DNA of 64,000 nt. Origin: Sulfotelmatobacter sp049792875. Its GTDB lineage: Bacteria > Acidobacteriota > Terriglobia > Terriglobales > Acidobacteriaceae. Shown piece by piece: positions 31,823-40,166 of the stretch. Both the position numbers and the translations under genes were made by a program. A model generated the notes under the pieces. It was not told the origin of the DNA. It searched no databases and worked only from the letters and a program-made list of their open reading frames with translations. Numbering within the stretch: the first letter of the stretch is position 1; each line of letters begins with the position of its first letter. The stretch covers positions 18,413 to 82,412 of the forward strand of contig JBARBI010000014.1 of NCBI GenBank assembly GCA_049792875.1, read 5' to 3'.

Positions 31823-33394
31823 ATGAAGGGTCTTCCAGCCGAGACCGACTTCGTGGTGATTGGCTCTGGTGTCTCCGGCCTGCGTGCAGCCATTGATGTG
31901 GCCGAGGCCGGACGTGTGCTCGTTCTCGCCAAGAAGGAAATCCCCCAGCCACAAGTTCCATCCGTCGGGGATGGCCCTGCTCCATTGAGCGATGAGGATG
32001 AAGTCACTCTGCACCTGCAGGACACACTCAGTGCCGGCGACGGTCTGTGCAATCCGGCGGCGGTCAAGATTCTGGTGGACGAAGGCCCCCAGTGTATCGA
32101 GGAGTTGATCGCATGGGGAAAGCAGATCGACCGCCATGGCAGCAAGCTGGTCTTCGGGCCGGAAAGCGGACACAGCCGAGGCCACCTGTTGCATGCGCAG
32201 GGTGACTCGACGGGAGCTGAAATCCTGCGAACACTCTCCGGGAAAGCCCATTCCCTGAAGAACATTTCCTTTGCCCAGTTCACGTTTTCGACGGGGCTGA
32301 ATTGGGATGATGGGCGGCGGATCACCGGCCTCTCGCTGATCAATGAGAAGGGAGTTCCGCAGGAAGTCGCTTGTTCTGCCGTGCTGCTAGCCACCGGCGG
32401 GATGGGACAACTTTATCGCAACACCACGAATTCTGACGGCGTCACGGGAGACGGCGTGGCGATGGCCTTCCGCGCAGGCGCGGAAATCAGCGACTTGGAG
32501 TTCGTTCAGTTTCATCCCACGGTGCTTTATGTAAAGAATGCACCACGATTTCTGCTGTCCGAGGCGCTGCGCGCGGAAGGCGCGCACCTGCGCAACTTCG
32601 AAATGAACCGGTTCATGGGAAAGTACCACCCCCTGGGCGAACAGGCGCCGCGCGATGTGGTGGCGCGGGCCATCGTTCACGAAATGGAAATCAGCCGGGC
32701 CAAAAATCCGTTCGTCTATCTCGACCTCACGCATCTCAACGCCACAAAAGTCCAGAAGCGATTCCCTCGGATTTATGCGGCGTGCATGCATCACAACATC
32801 GACATCACCGAGGACATGATTCCCGTGCGCCCCGGAGCACACTTCAGCATGGGCGGCGTGCGAACGAATATCGACGGTAAGGCGAACGTCGCAGGACTCT
32901 ACGCCGCCGGCGAAGTTGCGGCCTCAGGCGTGCACGGCGCGAACCGCCTGCCCAGCAATTCCCTGCTGGAAGGCCTCGTGTACGGGGCGCGTGCTGGGAG
33001 GGCGATGCGTGAGGAATTGAGGCAAGGACCCGCAATAAACCGTCAACCGCGGGCCGCGTACTCGAACGGGCCGGTCGATGCGGGCGCAGAAGAACTGATC
33101 GGGCAAATTCAAGACTGGATGCAAAGCGAAATCGGCATCGTGCGCATGCGCGTGGGAATGCAAAAGGCGGTCAAGAATCTGGAAGAGATAGCTCCGAAAC
33201 TGGCTCACCCCAAGACACGGAGGGCGCACGAGGCGTCGAACCTGCATTTGACGGCTCTGCTGGTTGCGCGCTCGGCCCTGGCGCGCGAGGAAAGCCGGGG
33301 GGCACACTATCGCATGGACTGCCCGGATCATGATGACAGGAAGTTCTTGAAGCACTCGGTGATTCGGGGAGATAAAGTAGTATTCGTGTCCTGA
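31823..33394 (+). CDS. nadB: L-aspartate oxidase NadB with an altered FAD-loop motif
   Basis: NadB oxidises L-aspartate to iminoaspartate with FAD, the first step of NAD synthesis. The 523-aa protein has the FAD motif V-V-I-G-S-G-V-S-G-L, then L-H-L-Q-D-T-L-S-A-G-D-G-L-C-N. The H-P-T-V-L-Y loop and active-site segment R-F-L-L-S-E-A-L-R-x-E-G-A, as well as G-L-Y-A-A-G-E-V-A-A-S-G-V-H-G-A-N-R, are also present. Residues 41-55 read P-Q-P-Q-V-P-S-V-G-D-G-P-A-P-L, where the family has an S-N-T-x-Y-A-Q-G-G-I-A-type loop, although the length is unchanged. nadA and nadC are not in the window. Confidence 0.9.
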   Translation: MKGLPAETDFVVIGSGVSGLRAAIDVAEAGRVLVLAKKEIPQPQVPSVGDGPAPLSDEDEVTLHLQDTLSAGDGLCNPAAVKILVDEGPQCIEELIAWGKQIDRHGSKLVFGPESGHSRGHLLHAQGDSTGAEILRTLSGKAHSLKNISFAQFTFSTGLNWDDGRRITGLSLINEKGVPQEVACSAVLLATGGMGQLYRNTTNSDGVTGDGVAMAFRAGAEISDLEFVQFHPTVLYVKNAPRFLLSEALRAEGAHLRNFEMNRFMGKYHPLGEQAPRDVVARAIVHEMEISRAKNPFVYLDLTHLNATKVQKRFPRIYAACMHHNIDITEDMIPVRPGAHFSMGGVRTNIDGKANVAGLYAAGEVAASGVHGANRLPSNSLLEGLVYGARAGRAMREELRQGPAINRQPRAAYSNGPVDAGAEELIGQIQDWMQSEIGIVRMRVGMQKAVKNLEEIAPKLAHPKTRRAHEASNLHLTALLVARSALAREESRGAHYRMDCPDHDDRKFLKHSVIRGDKVVFVS

Positions 33395-33423
33395 TGTCTT
33401 GACGCCGGAGCGGTTTTTAGTCC

Positions 33424-34341
33424 TTAGTCCTTGTTGATTACCGGAAAAGCTGTCGAGAGCAAGATTGAAGTCAGCAGAACCCCAGCCACCACGCCTAAGG
33501 TCGCCGCGATAGGAACGCGGAAATAGTCCGCCGCGATCATCTTCAAGCCCACCAATATCAATACGACCGCCAGTCCATAATGCAAGAAACGGAAGACCTT
33601 CATGAGACCCGAGATCGCGAAAAACATCGAGCGCAGTCCCAGAATCGCGAAAACGTTCGAGGTATAGACGATGAACGCATTCAGGGTGATGGCAAGAACC
33701 GCGGGAATCGAGTCGATCGCGAATAGAACATCAGTGGTCTCGATCACCAGAAGCACCACCAGCAACGGCGTGGCGTAGAGACGGGAATTTTCCTGCCGGT
33801 TGCGGACGAAGAATCGGCCCCCCTGGTAGTCGTCGGTCACCGGGATCCAGCGGCGCAGCGCCCTCACCATGGGATTGGCGGAAGGATCGATCTGGTGCTG
33901 CCCCATCGCGCACACGCGAATGCCGCTATAAACCAGCAGGCTCCCGAAGATGTAAAGCACCCAATGGAAGCGGGAGATCAGACCGACCCCGGCGACGATG
34001 AAGATGCCCCGCATCAGGAGAGCGCCCAGAACTCCCCAGAACAGAACACGATGCTGTTGCTCATCGGGGACAGCAAAGTAGTTGAAAATCACCAGGAATA
34101 CGAACAGGTTATCGACGCTGAGCGAGAGTTCCAGAACGTATCCCGTGACAAACTCCAGGGCAACCTGGTGGCCTTGCCAGAAGTACACGATGACGGCAAA
34201 CCCCGCCGCCATTGCAGCATACACGGCGCTCCAACCCAGCGCTTCGCGGGAGCGAACAACGCGGCCGGGGCGATGGACACGAAGATCCACCAACAGCATG
34301 CCCAACGCGAGAAGGTTGAAAACGATCCAGAAATAGAGCAA
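33424..34341 (-). CDS. TerC/Alx-family membrane protein
   Basis: The 305-aa protein has about seven to nine membrane helices and TerC signatures (L-E-L-S-L-S-V-D-N-L-F-V-F and I-E-T-T-D-V-L-F-A-I-D-S-I-P-A-V). The paired Asp residues in both are thought to bind metal; Alx-type members export Mn2+. The frame is open further upstream, but that part is a heptamer repeat array (34362-34455), so I place the start at TTG 34341, which has AGGA six bases upstream and directly precedes helix 1 (F-W-I-V-F-N-L-L-A-L). It is convergent with nadB. Confidence 0.87.
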   Translation of the reverse strand: MLYFWIVFNLLALGMLLVDLRVHRPGRVVRSREALGWSAVYAAMAAGFAVIVYFWQGHQVALEFVTGYVLELSLSVDNLFVFLVIFNYFAVPDEQQHRVLFWGVLGALLMRGIFIVAGVGLISRFHWVLYIFGSLLVYSGIRVCAMGQHQIDPSANPMVRALRRWIPVTDDYQGGRFFVRNRQENSRLYATPLLVVLLVIETTDVLFAIDSIPAVLAITLNAFIVYTSNVFAILGLRSMFFAISGLMKVFRFLHYGLAVVLILVGLKMIAADYFRVPIAATLGVVAGVLLTSILLSTAFPVINKD

Positions 34342-34361
34342 TGGAAGTCCTGGCAGCGTTG

Positions 34362-34455
34362 TGAATTGTTGATTTTTGATCGCTGATTGTTGATTAAGAA
34401 ACCGGGGGCCTAGATTTTCTCGGGCTTCAATCAACAACCAACAATCAGCAATTCT
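34362..34455. repeat. inverted pair of tandem-heptamer arrays, no gene inside (site C)
   Basis: The left array at 34362-34398 (GATTGTT-type units at 7-bp spacing) and the right array at 34428-34455 (CAATCAA, CAACCAA, CAATCAG) are inverted copies. GCTGATTGTTG at 34382-34392 pairs exactly with CAACAATCAGC at 34439-34449. About 29 bp lie between the arms. The right arm reaches to 2 bp from the M28 peptidase stop codon, and the left arm reads into the 5' extension of the TerC frame. Confidence 0.75.
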
Positions 34456-34456
34456 C

Positions 34457-35977
34457 CTACTTCAGCCTTCCCCGCTGGCCGCTGACCCATTCGTCCCAAA
34501 TGCCTGCGGACTTGAGCATCTCCATACTGTTGGTATCGCGAATCGTTTGCTCGATCTGATCGTGGGTAAGCCGCGGGCCGATCTTCTGGGGCAGATCGGC
34601 CAACCCTACGCTCAGGGCGGCGGCCTCAGCCACGTGCTTCTTCAGCTGGACAAAGTCCACCTTGTCGTAGGTGTCAGACGTGGCGTGGTAGTTTTCGAGG
34701 TAATTCGCCTCCAGTTGGTCGGCCACGAACGTTGGCACACCCTCCAGCATGAAATCGAAGTGGTCCGTGCCCCATTCCATGTTGGTCTTCAGTTCTTTCA
34801 CGTCAAATTGAGCCAGCGGTGCGATCAGTTCATTCGCAATGTTGACCACGTCTTTGCGGCCACCAACAGAAAAACCAGTCGTCTTCCCCGTGCCCGAGTC
34901 GTAGATGACGACTCCGGCAGCCTTGTCGAGTTCGGCGCGATGGCTGTACGCATACAGTCGTGAACCGATCAATCCCTGCTCCTCCCCGGAGAAAAGGATG
35001 AAACGGATGGTGCGGCGCGGAGTCACACCGGAGGCCTTGATAGCCCGCAGTGCGTCCACCACCAGCGCAGCGTTGCACCCGTTATCGAGTGCGCCCGTGC
35101 CCAGTTCCCAGGAATCGAGGTGTGCGCCCAGGATCACGAACTCTTCCGGCTTCTCGCTGCCCCTGATTTCTGCGACGACGTTGGACGATTTGATCGGCCC
35201 GCCAACCTGGTTGGGAATGGAGAGATCGGCCCACACCAGGTTTCCAGAGGCGAGCAGGCGGGCAATGCGCTCCCCGTCCTCTCGCGCCACCAGGACCATC
35301 GGCAAGCGGTCGATTTCTCCGGCGGACGAATTCGTGTGCCGGTAAAGAATGTCGTGCTCCCGCGTAGCCAGAAAGGCTACCGCCTTGGCCTTCTCTTGCA
35401 CCGCGAGATCGATCACCGGCGGAGCCTGGGAGTATTCGGCGAACAGGTCATCCCAGGTCTTGAGAACGACGGTGTGCACCAGGACGATCTTGCCGGAAAT
35501 GTCGCCGGCTTTCTTGAAATCGGCTTGTGTGCCTTCGCCCACATCCACGATCGGAACGTGTTTCACAGGAGCCAGCGCGGGAGCCCAAGCCACTGAAACC
35601 GCGCGCACACGGAAAGACGAAAGCACAGTTCCACCGCCCACCTTGGAAGCATCCACTTGATAGGCCGTCGTCGCGCTCATCTCGGTCGCGCCTTCGGACC
35701 AGGAGTTCGGAATCGTGAATCCCTCCGTATGAACGCTGTCAGCTCCGGCGGTCGTGAAGGCCTGTACTCCCCATGCAACAGCATGCTGCATCGCGAGCGT
35801 ACCGGGCACGCGGCCTCCGACCTCGTCGGTTAACCGTTGTAGGTTCGCCTGCAGCGGCGAAGGCTGAAGAGCTGCCTGAATTACTTGATTCATTTGGTTG
35901 GTATCGGCGTTAGGCGCGGCCGCGAGGCCCGTGAGGCTGAAGATGCTGGCAAAGAACAGGGTCTTCACAATTCGCAT
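34457..35977 (-). CDS. secreted M28-family metallopeptidase with PA domain
   Basis: The 506-aa protein has a signal peptide (F-F-A-S-I-F-S-L-T-G-L-A-A-A). A PA-domain-like insert (about 125-250) precedes an M28 catalytic domain. Zinc ligands are visible: H in L-G-A-H-L-D-S-W, D in G-A-L-D-N-G-C-N, the catalytic Glu-Glu in F-S-G-E-E-Q-G-L, D in W-G-T-D-H-F-D-F and H in E-N-Y-H-A-T-S-D-T. It resembles plasma glutamate carboxypeptidase-like aminopeptidases that take up peptides in the periplasm. A second M28 gene lies upstream in the same direction, about 130 bp away. Confidence 0.9.
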   Translation of the reverse strand: MRIVKTLFFASIFSLTGLAAAPNADTNQMNQVIQAALQPSPLQANLQRLTDEVGGRVPGTLAMQHAVAWGVQAFTTAGADSVHTEGFTIPNSWSEGATEMSATTAYQVDASKVGGGTVLSSFRVRAVSVAWAPALAPVKHVPIVDVGEGTQADFKKAGDISGKIVLVHTVVLKTWDDLFAEYSQAPPVIDLAVQEKAKAVAFLATREHDILYRHTNSSAGEIDRLPMVLVAREDGERIARLLASGNLVWADLSIPNQVGGPIKSSNVVAEIRGSEKPEEFVILGAHLDSWELGTGALDNGCNAALVVDALRAIKASGVTPRRTIRFILFSGEEQGLIGSRLYAYSHRAELDKAAGVVIYDSGTGKTTGFSVGGRKDVVNIANELIAPLAQFDVKELKTNMEWGTDHFDFMLEGVPTFVADQLEANYLENYHATSDTYDKVDFVQLKKHVAEAAALSVGLADLPQKIGPRLTHDQIEQTIRDTNSMEMLKSAGIWDEWVSGQRGRLK

Positions 35978-36105
35978 ATATGGGGTGCATTAGAAATGAA
36001 ATTCCGGAAAAGCGCAAAACGAGTGCGCAGATGACGACGTTTTCTCCGCGTCCTTCTTGAAGCCTCAGCAATCTATGCGGTTCAATGCGCTATGACTGGC
36101 CGCGC

Positions 36106-37161
36106 TCACCTCGGCGGGAGCGGATCCATCTTGTCGAGGATGCGGACGGTCTCCAGGATTACTGTCCCGCTGATTTCCAGGCTCTTGGTGCTGAGCTTGT
36201 CGACCGTGTCTTGTGTCGTATGGTGAAACACGTTGTTGTATCCGTAGTTGATGTCGATGATGTCGGCGCAAGGAACTCCGATGCCCATGAACGGCAGGTG
36301 ATCATCGGAGATGGCATTGTCGCGGGCGAAGAAGTGCGACTGGTAGCCAAGCCTCGTAGCCGCCTCATACACGACGCTTTCAACCCACGGTGTCGAGTTG
36401 GTGTCGCGATCAATATCGAGGTCAGCGTCGCCAATCATATCGGCCAGCAGAAATGCTTTGATCTGTTTGGCGGTGCCGTCCTGCTGCCACTTCTGCGCCA
36501 GATGGCGCGTGCCGTACACGCTGTCGGCATTGGACCACGATTTCATGGCTTCCTCGGCGTCGGTCCAGAGCAGCCAGACGCTGTAGCCATCGCGCTTCTT
36601 GCCGCGGAGCTGGTTGGCGAACTCGAGCAGAACTGCGCTGGTCGCGGCGCCGTCATTGGCTCCGATAAACGATGTTTCGCGCAGGGGATAGTTCGTGTCG
36701 TAGTGGCTGGCAAGGACGATGATGCCGTCTTTGGTGCCCGGGAATTTCGCGATGATGTTGCGGACCGGAAATTTTCCTTCCACCGTGTCAGCCGTGAAGG
36801 CGTCGTCTTCGATGGCGTCGCCCTTCAGGTGGGACGTGATGTAGTCCTCGACCTTCTTATGATTGGCACTGCCGATCGGACGGGGGCCGAGGGCCACGAT
36901 TTCTTTCACGTATTGCATGGCACGGTTCGCGTCGAACGTCGGGGCGGGGCCGCTATCGGACGGGAATGACAGTTTGGGTGGCGTCGTGTCGGCAGCCGAG
37001 GCGGCAGCGGGCGGATTCTGGCCCTTGTCCTTGTCCTGCGCGGCTTCCTTGCCCGGATCACAGGCAAAGCCGGCCAATGCCAGGGACATCAGCAAAATCC
37101 ACAATGAAGATTTCGCGCCCGCCTTCAGTCCTGCGCCCGTGATGGACTTCGCGCTTGTCAT
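36106..37161 (-). CDS. M28-family peptidase / glutaminyl cyclase-like protein in the tat operon
   Basis: The 351-aa protein has an N-terminal hydrophobic segment ending A-L-A-G-F-A-C, a possible but imperfect lipobox, then a charged linker and an M28 domain. Ligand motifs are S-H-Y-D-T-N, G-A-N-D-G-A-A-T, the acidic W-T-D-A-E-E-A, L-A-D-M-I-G-D-A-D and the late H-H-T-T-Q-D-T. The order and L-L-A-D-M-I-G-D resemble bacterial glutaminyl-peptide cyclotransferases, so cyclase activity is an alternative. The start at 37161 overlaps the tatC stop as ATGA, tying it to the Tat operon. Confidence 0.85.
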   Translation of the reverse strand: MTSAKSITGAGLKAGAKSSLWILLMSLALAGFACDPGKEAAQDKDKGQNPPAAASAADTTPPKLSFPSDSGPAPTFDANRAMQYVKEIVALGPRPIGSANHKKVEDYITSHLKGDAIEDDAFTADTVEGKFPVRNIIAKFPGTKDGIIVLASHYDTNYPLRETSFIGANDGAATSAVLLEFANQLRGKKRDGYSVWLLWTDAEEAMKSWSNADSVYGTRHLAQKWQQDGTAKQIKAFLLADMIGDADLDIDRDTNSTPWVESVVYEAATRLGYQSHFFARDNAISDDHLPFMGIGVPCADIIDINYGYNNVFHHTTQDTVDKLSTKSLEISGTVILETVRILDKMDPLPPR

Positions 37162-37961
37162 TGCGCCTGCTTCTCTTTCCGCGCCCTGCGCTGCTTCGGA
37201 TGCACCAGCCAGGCCACACCGATACTGACTGCGTATAACGCGAGCATGGGCGCGGCGAAAACGCACATGTTTACGACGTCAGGCGTGGGCGTAACGATGG
37301 CCGCGAGAATGAAGATGATGAGAATCGCGTAACGGAAATTCTTGAGCATGAAACTCGGACTCATGATGCCCATAAACGCAAGAAAGAACACCAGGATCGG
37401 CATCTCGAAGATCAGGCCCATACCCAGCACGATGCTCAGAAACAGCGAGGTATATTCACCAACCGTGATCATGGGCTGGAACTGGCCGCTGAAGCCGATA
37501 AAAAAATCCAACGCCCGCGGATAGGCGATTCTGTAACCAAAGTATCCGCCAAGGGTAAACAGCATGATGGTCGAGACCATGAAGGGCACGACATAGCGTT
37601 TCTCGTTGCGGTAAAGGCCGGGCGAAATGAACATCCAGACCTGGTACAGCACATACGGCGAGGTCAGGAACAGCCCCGCTAGCGCGGCAATCTTCAAGTA
37701 AAGGTTGAAGGGATCAGTCGGATTGAGGTAGACCAGCTTTTCTGCCAGCCCGTGGGCACGGAGCGCATCCATGATGGGCTTCTGCATCACCGCATAGATC
37801 CGCTCCCGATATCCCCAGCAGACGGCGGTACCAGCGATCACCGCCACAATCGAGTAAACCAGGCGCTTGCGTAGCTCCTCGAGATGATCGAGGAAGCCCA
37901 TGGTCGGCATGGGTTCTTTCTCGCTATCGCCGCTGCTCGTCGCGGCTACGGAATCAAACAT
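37158..37961 (-). CDS. tatC: Sec-independent protein translocase TatC
   Basis: TatC is the twin-arginine signal receptor in the inner membrane. The 267-aa protein has six helices and conserved elements: F-L-D-H-L-E-E-L-R-K-R near the N-terminus, S-P-Y-V-L-Y-Q-V-W-M-F-I-S-P-G-L-Y and the F-E-M-P-I segment with the conserved Glu. It overlaps tatA by 8 nt and the M28/cyclase gene by 4 nt. The C-terminal tail is basic and somewhat extended. Confidence 0.95.
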   Translation of the reverse strand: MFDSVAATSSGDSEKEPMPTMGFLDHLEELRKRLVYSIVAVIAGTAVCWGYRERIYAVMQKPIMDALRAHGLAEKLVYLNPTDPFNLYLKIAALAGLFLTSPYVLYQVWMFISPGLYRNEKRYVVPFMVSTIMLFTLGGYFGYRIAYPRALDFFIGFSGQFQPMITVGEYTSLFLSIVLGMGLIFEMPILVFFLAFMGIMSPSFMLKNFRYAILIIFILAAIVTPTPDVVNMCVFAAPMLALYAVSIGVAWLVHPKQRRARKEKQAQ

Positions 37962-38382
37962 GCGACTCCTGCGAGGCCGGCAACGTCACCCCATCGGATG
38001 GAGGGGCTTCGGTAGCGGCGGGCTCGGTTGGACTCGAGGAAACATCCGCGGCTGCATTTCCAGCAAAGAGAGGCTCGTCGTCGGAAGCGGCTGTCGTGGC
38101 AGGCGATTCAGGGGCGCTCGCTTCGCTCAAAGCGGAATACGGAGTGCGACTCGTCGTGCCCTCCGGAGACGGGCTGGGGGGAAGAATAGTCGGCTTATTC
38201 TCGACCTCGAGATGAGCGATTTCCTGCTCGATTTGCGCCTTGAATTCATTCGAAGCCCGCTTGAACTCGTTCAGATACTTCCCCACCTGGCGCGCGATTT
38301 CCGGCAACTTCTTGGGCCCAAAGATGATGAGGGCTAAAAAGAAAAGGAAGATCGTCTCGGAAAAGCTCATGCGGTTCATCAT
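37954..38382 (-). CDS. tatA: twin-arginine translocase subunit TatA/TatB
   Basis: The 142-aa protein has one N-terminal helix (I-F-L-F-F-L-A-L-I-I-F-G-P-K-K-L-P) followed by an amphipathic helix and a long Pro/Ser/Glu-rich tail. F-G-P-K-K-L-P-E-I-A-R is shared by TatA and TatB; the tail length and the single copy suggest a TatB-like or dual-function protein. It is the first gene of the tat operon. Three in-frame ATGs lie close together (38382, 38379, 38370), and the first is given. Confidence 0.88.
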   Translation of the reverse strand: MMNRMSFSETIFLFFLALIIFGPKKLPEIARQVGKYLNEFKRASNEFKAQIEQEIAHLEVENKPTILPPSPSPEGTTSRTPYSALSEASAPESPATTAASDDEPLFAGNAAADVSSSPTEPAATEAPPSDGVTLPASQESHV

Positions 38383-38410
38383 ACTGCCGGAGCCGGAAAA
38401 GCGACAATCT

Positions 38411-38454
38411 TGACCGCGTCAACCGAATACTGAATCCGTCGATCAACGCGGTCA
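38411..38454. promoter_or_regulatory. 9-bp inverted repeat between tatA and the PLP decarboxylase gene
   Basis: TGACCGCGT (38411-38419) and ACGCGGTCA (38446-38454) are exact inverted repeats 26 bp apart in the divergent intergenic region. The left arm is also part of the local palindrome TTGACCGCGTCAA. An operator is possible; no promoter boxes are convincing here. Confidence 0.35.
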
Positions 38455-38567
38455 CGGCGGCGTGCTGATCAGATCACCACCTCCTTTGCTCGCGACATGT
38501 GGCTTGTTAGTCTGTTTAGGGTCTCTCAGACCGATGGCGGTCACGACCCATCCGCAGGGAGGTAAGT

Positions 38568-39926
38568 GTGAAAGAACTGCTGGCGAACACGGCAGCGCGA
38601 GCTGCCCGATACATCGCGGAGATCGACAAACGACCGGTGGCACCGTCGCCGAAAAACATCGCAGGGCTGAAGAATCTCGGCGGGCCCTTGCCGGACAGTC
38701 CGTCGGACCCGGCAGAGATCCTGGCCCTCCTCGACGACGTGGGCTCGCCCGCGACAGCCGCAACCACGGGCGGCCGCTACTTCGGATTTGTGATTGGCGG
38801 CACACTACCCGCCGCGCTCGTAGCGAACTGGCTCGCCGGCGCGTGGGACCAGAATGCGGCAATGCAGATCATGTCGCCGGTGGCCGCGAAGCTGGAAGAG
38901 ATCGTCCGAGAATGGACTTTGGATCTGCTCGGCTTGCCCGCAAGCAGCGGAGTCGGGTTCGTCACCGGCACCACCATGGCGAACTTCTCAGGTTTGGCCG
39001 CAGCGCGCTCGGCTTTGCTGCATCGGGTCGGCTGGAATATTGAAGAAGACGGAATGTTTGAGGCCCCTGCGATTCGCGTTGTCGTTGGGGAGGAAGTTCA
39101 CGTTTCGGTGCTGAAGGCATTATCCATGCTGGGCCTGGGACGCTCGCGCGTGATTACGGTTCCGGCGGACGCCCAGGGACGCATGCGGGCGGATGCCCTC
39201 CCGATGCTCGATGAGCACACCATCGTCTGCATGCAGGAGGGCAACGTTAACACCGGGGCCTTTGATCCTGCCAGAGAGATTTGCGCGCGGGCGCGGGTTG
39301 CGGGCGCGTGGGTTCACGTCGACGGAGCATTTGGACTATGGGGCGCCGTCTCGCCGCTCTACGCGCCCCTGCTCGAGGGCGTGAGCGCCGCCGATTCGTG
39401 GGCCATCGATTGCCACAAGTGGCTCAACGTTCCCTACGATTCCGGCATGGTTGTGGTGCGCGACCCCGAGCATTTGCGCCGCGCCCTTTCTGCGGGTAGC
39501 GCTGCCTATCTGACCCAGGGCAGCGGACGCGAGCCCTGGCAATATACTCCGGAATCCTCGCGGCGGGCGCGCGGAATCGAATTGTGGGCGGCGATGCGGT
39601 CGCTGGGGCGAACCGGGTTGCGGGAAATGATCGAACGCAATTGCCGCCAAGCCAAACTTTTTGCCGATCGCTTGCGGGTCGCCGGTTTTACCGTGCTGAA
39701 CGACGTCGTCTTGAATCAGGTATTGGTATCGTTCGGCAACGCCGAGAAAACTCGCCGTGTCATAAGCGATATCCAGTCCGATGGAACCTGCTGGTGCGGG
39801 GGCACCACTTGGCAGGGACACACGGCGATGCGAATCTCCGTCTCCTCATGGGCGACGACGGACGAAGATGTCGAGCAGAGTGCGGCTGCCACGATCCGCA
39901 TTGCGAAAGCGGCCGGATCCCTCTGA
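38568..39926 (+). CDS. PLP-dependent amino-acid decarboxylase (group II)
   Basis: The 452-aa fold-type I PLP enzyme belongs to the glutamate/aromatic amino-acid decarboxylase group. The PLP lysine is in A-I-D-C-H-K-W-L-N-V-P-Y-D-S-G. Other blocks are the phosphate-binding T-G-T-T-M-A-N-F and H-V-D-G-A-F-G-L-W, with the Asp that binds the pyridine nitrogen. The substrate is unknown. The GTG start at 38568 follows AGGGAGG by 5 nt. No catabolic neighbours suggest a role. Confidence 0.9.
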   Translation: MKELLANTAARAARYIAEIDKRPVAPSPKNIAGLKNLGGPLPDSPSDPAEILALLDDVGSPATAATTGGRYFGFVIGGTLPAALVANWLAGAWDQNAAMQIMSPVAAKLEEIVREWTLDLLGLPASSGVGFVTGTTMANFSGLAAARSALLHRVGWNIEEDGMFEAPAIRVVVGEEVHVSVLKALSMLGLGRSRVITVPADAQGRMRADALPMLDEHTIVCMQEGNVNTGAFDPAREICARARVAGAWVHVDGAFGLWGAVSPLYAPLLEGVSAADSWAIDCHKWLNVPYDSGMVVVRDPEHLRRALSAGSAAYLTQGSGREPWQYTPESSRRARGIELWAAMRSLGRTGLREMIERNCRQAKLFADRLRVAGFTVLNDVVLNQVLVSFGNAEKTRRVISDIQSDGTCWCGGTTWQGHTAMRISVSSWATTDEDVEQSAAATIRIAKAAGSL

Positions 39927-40098
39927 TGGCTCCCTCCGATAGCGAACGGTTCACCCTCCGCCTGCTGGCGCGCGTTGGGATTAAAGCTGTTTTTCGGCGA
40001 ACCGGGAACCAATTCGGCCCCCCGCCGCATCTCATAACCAGGCCTGTTTCCAGATGGTTACTATTGGTGACTATCCGGTCTATCGTAGCCTCAGATAG

Positions 40099-40107
40099 TG
40101 ATATACT
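40099..40107 (+). promoter_or_regulatory. extended -10 promoter (TGATATACT) upstream of the S41 protease gene
   Basis: TGATATACT fits the extended -10 consensus TGnTATAAT with one mismatch. It lies 59 nt upstream of the ATG at 40167. The -35 region is weak, as is usual for extended -10 promoters. The leader includes a good AAGGAA site. Confidence 0.5.
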
Positions 40108-40166
40108 GCCTGTATTCAGCGCCGTAGCTGGGGTGGAAGCAAGCCCTAAACGAAGGAAATCTCAAG

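Noticed and set aside
34342..34437. N-terminal extension of TerC encoded by the heptamer array
   Set aside because: The extra residues come from repeat DNA, and a ribosome-binding site plus TTG immediately precede helix 1.
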